The notes beneath the pieces are model-generated. The model did no database searches, was not told the origin of the DNA, and worked only from the letters and a program-made list of their open reading frames with translations. Below, piece by piece: positions 60,867 to 64,000 of a DNA stretch of 64,000 nucleotides. Within the stretch, counting starts at the first letter, position 1; each line of letters opens with the position of its first letter. A program made the translations under genes and the position numbers. Source of the DNA: Clostridia bacterium (GTDB lineage Bacteria; Bacillota; Clostridia; Oscillospirales; Acutalibacteraceae); contig JAFTUG010000011.1 in assembly GCA_017466365.1 (NCBI GenBank), forward strand, positions 1 through 64,000, in the 5' to 3' direction.

Positions 60867-62603
60867 TTAATCGGCGCTGTCCCAGGTTTTGCATCCGATA
60901 TCTATGCTGTCAACCTTTTCTGTAGCGATATTAACCGATACACCTATGCTGAAATCTCTCGGCTCATATTCATAATAATCATATTGATAGCTTTCAAAGC
61001 CTTTAAAATACGAAAAATCATCTGTTATGGCATTTTTTACATCATTATAATCGGAGCCGATGGTAATTTCTCCGGGAATGACGATTTTAATGTTATCTGT
61101 ATCATAAATATTAACTTTGGAAACAGCACAATTTTCAACTGTTGTCTGATATTCGGCAAAATTGGTTACATAGGCATAAATCTTTTTTCCGTTTTTGGAA
61201 ATTGCAATCTGGTCGGTACCGCCTGAAACAACAGGTCCCGACTGCTCAACAATCTTCCAGCCGTTTTCAACAAATACGCTGACGGGAGCGGGCAGCTTAT
61301 AAAGATCGCCTTCCATCATAAAGATTCCCGAATAAATATCATTTCCCAATGCCAACGGAGATTGATATGCAGAAAGATATTCGGGCGTTTCTTCATTTGT
61401 AACTGTTTTATCGTTTTCTGTGGCGATAAAATTACGAAGCTTTATTGCAGAGTATTTGCTCATGCTTTCATCGTTATAGCACAAAAACGAAACTCTGCTG
61501 TCAGAATCTCCGGCTGACTCATATTTGATTGAGGTATAGCCGTCTCCCTCATTATTATAAGCGGGTGTTCCGAATGCGGATAAAACTTCTTCCGCTGCGG
61601 ACCTGCAGGTAATTCCTTTGGCAATTGTAAACTGAATATCCGAGGTAAGGTCGCATTCAATTCCGCCAATCATGCATTCCTTTACCGCTTTGGCATTACC
61701 GCTGTAATTATAAACCTCTATGTAAGCTTTCTTTCCGTTTTTAACCATATGGAAGCTTTCGTAACTGTTTCCGCCGATAACGGTTTCATCGCTGTAACCC
61801 GAAGTAGATATTGTCCAGCCGTCATCAGCTAAAACGTTATATGCAAGCGGAAGCTTATATACTTTGCCTTCAAGCTCAAACGTAAAATCAAAAAGCTCAT
61901 CCGACATGGTTATGTTGACCGACTCGTTATCTGCTGCTTCGTTCATCTGACTTGAGCTTTGTGAACCTCCGCTCGGCTTATCGTCAGAATCTCCTCCGGC
62001 AACAAACGCAACAATCAAAATAACCAAGGCAATAACAGCTATTGCAGCGGGAATGATTATTTTATACGGTATTGATTTTTTATTTCCTTTTTCTTTTCCT
62101 TTTACTTTTTCATTTTCTTTTTCGTTTTCTTTTTCCAAAGAATTTGTATCTGAATAAGGCTTTGATTTTTTATCGTTTGTTTCTGCGTAATCATTCTCCG
62201 CAGATACACCAAAAGCCCTTAATCCGTTAATTACCTTTATCATGCCGGGCGATTTTTCATCAATATCACGCACGGGCACAATTTGACCCTCGCCGATATA
62301 ATATTTAAAGCCTGAATTTAAAACAACATCTTCAAGCTGCATGGTAATTACGGGCTTTTTATATGCAACCGCTCTTTCCACTTCTTTTTCAACATACTGC
62401 GAATTTTGGGAATCATTGGTCAGAACCAGAACAAAGCACGCACAATTTTCCAAAGCATCATTTATAACATGTGCATATTTGCTTCCTGCGGGTATATCAT
62501 AAGGCGCCATCCAGCAGTGAATTCCGTTTCTTTTAAAAATCGCTCTTATCTGGTCAGATTCGTTTTGATTTTTGGAGCTGTAGCTGATAAATGCATAACT
62601 CAT
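60867..62603 (-). CDS. TIR-domain single-pass membrane protein with duplicated extracellular domain
   Basis: A 578-aa protein. Residues 1-130 are a TIR domain (YAFISYSSKNQNESDQIRAIF; HCWMAPYDIPAGSKY; CFVLVLTNDSQNSQYVEKEVERAV). A Lys/Glu low-complexity linker (ENEKENEKVKGKEKGNKK) precedes one TM helix at 181-203 and a Gly/Ser linker. Two related extracellular domains follow, each starting with an EGxxYKLP segment and a xGW strand. The TIR faces the cytoplasm and the repeats outside, the layout of a signal-transducing receptor. This TIR class (toll/interleukin-type, TIR_2) often lacks known partners. The ligand is unknown. Confidence 0.83.
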   Translation of the reverse strand: MSYAFISYSSKNQNESDQIRAIFKRNGIHCWMAPYDIPAGSKYAHVINDALENCACFVLVLTNDSQNSQYVEKEVERAVAYKKPVITMQLEDVVLNSGFKYYIGEGQIVPVRDIDEKSPGMIKVINGLRAFGVSAENDYAETNDKKSKPYSDTNSLEKENEKENEKVKGKEKGNKKSIPYKIIIPAAIAVIALVILIVAFVAGGDSDDKPSGGSQSSSQMNEAADNESVNITMSDELFDFTFELEGKVYKLPLAYNVLADDGWTISTSGYSDETVIGGNSYESFHMVKNGKKAYIEVYNYSGNAKAVKECMIGGIECDLTSDIQFTIAKGITCRSAAEEVLSAFGTPAYNNEGDGYTSIKYESAGDSDSRVSFLCYNDESMSKYSAIKLRNFIATENDKTVTNEETPEYLSAYQSPLALGNDIYSGIFMMEGDLYKLPAPVSVFVENGWKIVEQSGPVVSGGTDQIAISKNGKKIYAYVTNFAEYQTTVENCAVSKVNIYDTDNIKIVIPGEITIGSDYNDVKNAITDDFSYFKGFESYQYDYYEYEPRDFSIGVSVNIATEKVDSIDIGCKTWDSAD

Positions 62604-62808
62604 TTTTCTACCCTTCTCTTCAACAATAATATCAGTTTATTCGACAGTATAATTATATTTTTTAATTAAATGCATGTCAAGAAGGTTTTAAGATTATGCA
62701 TGTATAATAAATGATTATTTTACATAAAACATTGTATAATTATTCTTAATTAGAAACATTGCACAAAAATCTCGGTATCGGTTTGTGAAATTTGTCAAGG
62801 AATAAGCC

Positions 62809-62837
62809 TTGACACCGTTTGCTTTCTTCTGTATAAT
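62809..62837 (+). promoter_or_regulatory. Near-consensus sigma-A promoter of the NlpC/P60 gene
   Basis: TTGACA (62809-62814), 17-bp spacer, TATAAT (62832-62837), both hexamers perfect; 40 bp before ATG 62878. Strong constitutive expression is expected. Confidence 0.88.
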
Positions 62838-62877
62838 GTTGAACTGTTGTGCGCCATACGCACTCACGGAGGTTTAT

Positions 62878-63519
62878 ATGAAGATTATACAGAAGCTTAC
62901 GGCAATGTTAATTATATCGGCAATTATCGCATGTGCTTTTTCCTTCGGCGCTCTCGGCGCTTCAAGCGTAAAAGGCAGCGAGGTTGCAAATTTTGCTCTC
63001 GGACTTGAGGGCTGCGGATATCAGTATTCCTGCAAGGGCCCCGAAAAATTCGACTGCTCGGGTCTTGTTTATTATGTACTCAATAATTTCGGCATCACCT
63101 TCGGCAACAGCACCTTGGAATATAACACCGCTGAAAAGGCAAAGGCTTTCGGCACGGTTATAAACAGCATTGAGGATGCCGAGGCGGGCGATATAGTTGT
63201 ATGGAAAAGCCACACGGCGGTTTATCTCGGCAACGGCGAATGCATAGCGGCGATGAATCCCCGAAAAGGCGTTGTTATCAATCAGGTTGAAAAGTTTATC
63301 GATAAGAACGGGGTTAAAAATCCCGAGCATTTCTTCATAAGACCCTTTGACTATGCGGAGGAAACAGCAGAGAATACCGCACCCGAAGCGGAAAATACTT
63401 CAGCGGAGTCTGCCGAAAACAAAAAGCTCGGCTTTACGGATAAAATCAGGCTCATGCTTGAAAGAATCGCAGAATTCATCAAAGCACCCTTCATGCCCGT
63501 TATCAACGCATTCAAATAA
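62878..63519 (+). CDS. Secreted NlpC/P60 peptidoglycan hydrolase
   Basis: A 213-aa protein. The signal peptide covers about 1-28 (MKIIQKLTAMLIISAII ... ALGAS). The NlpC/P60 domain shows catalytic Cys in KFDCSGLVYYVL, His in SHTAVYLGNGEC and a later polar residue near AAMNPRKG. It cleaves stem-peptide bonds in the wall (D-Glu to diamino acid in relatives). An acidic Ala/Glu linker (ENTAPEAENTSAES) leads to an amphipathic C-terminus. ATG 62878 with CGGAGGT is chosen over an upstream reading that would overlap the promoter. Confidence 0.9.
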   Translation: MKIIQKLTAMLIISAIIACAFSFGALGASSVKGSEVANFALGLEGCGYQYSCKGPEKFDCSGLVYYVLNNFGITFGNSTLEYNTAEKAKAFGTVINSIEDAEAGDIVVWKSHTAVYLGNGECIAAMNPRKGVVINQVEKFIDKNGVKNPEHFFIRPFDYAEETAENTAPEAENTSAESAENKKLGFTDKIRLMLERIAEFIKAPFMPVINAFK

Positions 63520-63524
63520 TTATC

Positions 63525-63562
63525 ATCGGTTTGTACGGAATTACGTGCAAGCCGATTTTTTA
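63525..63562 (+). terminator. Terminator of the NlpC/P60 gene
   Basis: Stem ATCGGTTTGTACG / CGTGCAAGCCGAT (one G-U) followed by TTTTTT. The remaining gap to 63832 is AT-rich upstream sequence of the kinase gene with no ORF. Confidence 0.85.
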
Positions 63563-63832
63563 TTCGGAGTTAAGGGTTAATGAAAAGCGCAGACTGATAA
63601 AACGTTCCCACCGAATAATCCGATTTGTTCATAAAATACAAACAAAATTATAAATAACACTTGTAATTCATATAGAAAATAATTATAATAATAGAGTAAA
63701 ATAGGGTAATAGTGTATAGTTATGCCCTTTTGCAAAAAATTGTTACCCTTTCGACACAGTTTCTTAACTAATTTGTATTCTCGGATAATTATAATCAAAA
63801 TGATGCATTGCATCTGAATTCAGGAGGAAGAA

Positions 63833-64000
63833 ATGGGCAAGAAATATGTTATTTCCTACGACATAGGAACAACAGGCGTTAAATCCTGTCTTTTTGAGAT
63901 TGATAAGAAGATTACTCTTATCAGCGCGGCAATGGAGGGCTATAAGCTCTACATCATGCCCGACGGCGGCGCAGAGCAGGACCCCGACGAATGGTGGGCT
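63833..64000 (+). CDS. FGGY-family carbohydrate kinase, 5' part only
   Basis: The first 56 codons of a gene cut by the window edge. YVISYDIGTTGVKSCLFEID is the N-terminal phosphate-binding loop of the FGGY kinases (xylulokinase, glycerol kinase and relatives); EQDPDEWWA is the typical next block. It would phosphorylate a sugar or polyol; which one cannot be told from this portion. AGGAGGAAG lies before ATG 63833. Confidence 0.88.
   Translation, partial: MGKKYVISYDIGTTGVKSCLFEIDKKITLISAAMEGYKLYIMPDGGAEQDPDEWWA

Noticed and set aside
1-64000. tRNA, rRNA or known riboswitch genes
   Set aside because: No cloverleaf, rRNA block or recognised riboswitch core was found by eye; a covariance-model scan was not possible.

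Overview
The window looks like a chromosomal segment of a low-GC, Gram-positive gut-type member of the Clostridia (Oscillospirales/Ruminococcus-like). Reasons: AGGAGG-type ribosome sites, sigma-A-like promoters, a Bacteroidetes/Treponema-style V-type ATPase operon with a DUF2764 gene, a BspA-like leucine-rich surface protein, secreted CHAP and NlpC/P60 cell-wall hydrolases, a spoVT sporulation gene and TnpV-bearing mobile DNA. No rRNA or tRNA gene was recognised.

Layout. (1) 1-1.5 kb: a short, partly degenerate CRISPR array followed by a lone cas6. (2) 1.6-20.3 kb: two convergent operons meeting at a shared terminator. The plus-strand operon encodes a secreted/anchored von Willebrand A protein, a large tubulin/FtsZ-like GTPase, a two-TM coiled-coil protein and a giant membrane protein with a degenerate helicase-like core and a C-terminal HELTH zincin. 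The minus-strand operon encodes an M48 membrane protease, a HerA/FtsK-type ATPase, an Ig-like multi-TM protein, and then an LHH-nuclease toxin with a SUKH/SMI1 immunity protein. Tubulin-like plus vWA proteins are known as part of a predicted, uncharacterised membrane-remodelling system. The combination here with a pumping ATPase, two zinc proteases and a toxin/immunity pair suggests a toxin-handling or export machine (inference). (3) 20.4-35 kb: exonuclease, small ORF, CHAP amidase, XRE regulator, the seven-gene V-ATPase operon (E, DUF2764, A, B, D, I, K), and a leucine-rich repeat surface protein bracketed by an 85-bp direct repeat.

(4) 35.6-57.3 kb: a 21.7-kb integrative mobilisable element inserted in spoVT. 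A 14-bp core (AACGGGTCGCCTTC) is present at both ends. The 5' 34 codons of spoVT lie on the right and the remaining part lies on the left, fused in frame to the element's large serine recombinase. The element carries a MobV relaxase, a RepA-like helicase, palindrome-rich and iteron-like non-coding segments, and cargo. The cargo includes a response-regulator/TIR-like fusion, GNAT and VOC enzymes, DeoR, Nudix and LytTR genes, and a tight four-gene operon: B12-type radical SAM protein, SAMHD1-like HD phosphohydrolase, DNA methyltransferase and DUF4062-NACHT STAND protein. That operon looks like an undescribed anti-phage or DNA-modification module. Excision would rebuild an intact 179-codon spoVT, as sporulation-specific elements such as skin do for sigK.

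(5) 57.5-64 kb: host DNA with two TIR-domain genes (tandem TIR plus TPR, and TIR-TM with a duplicated extracellular domain), a secreted NlpC/P60 hydrolase with a near-consensus promoter, and the start of an FGGY sugar kinase cut by the window edge. Function calls were made by reading translated motifs; no database search was run.
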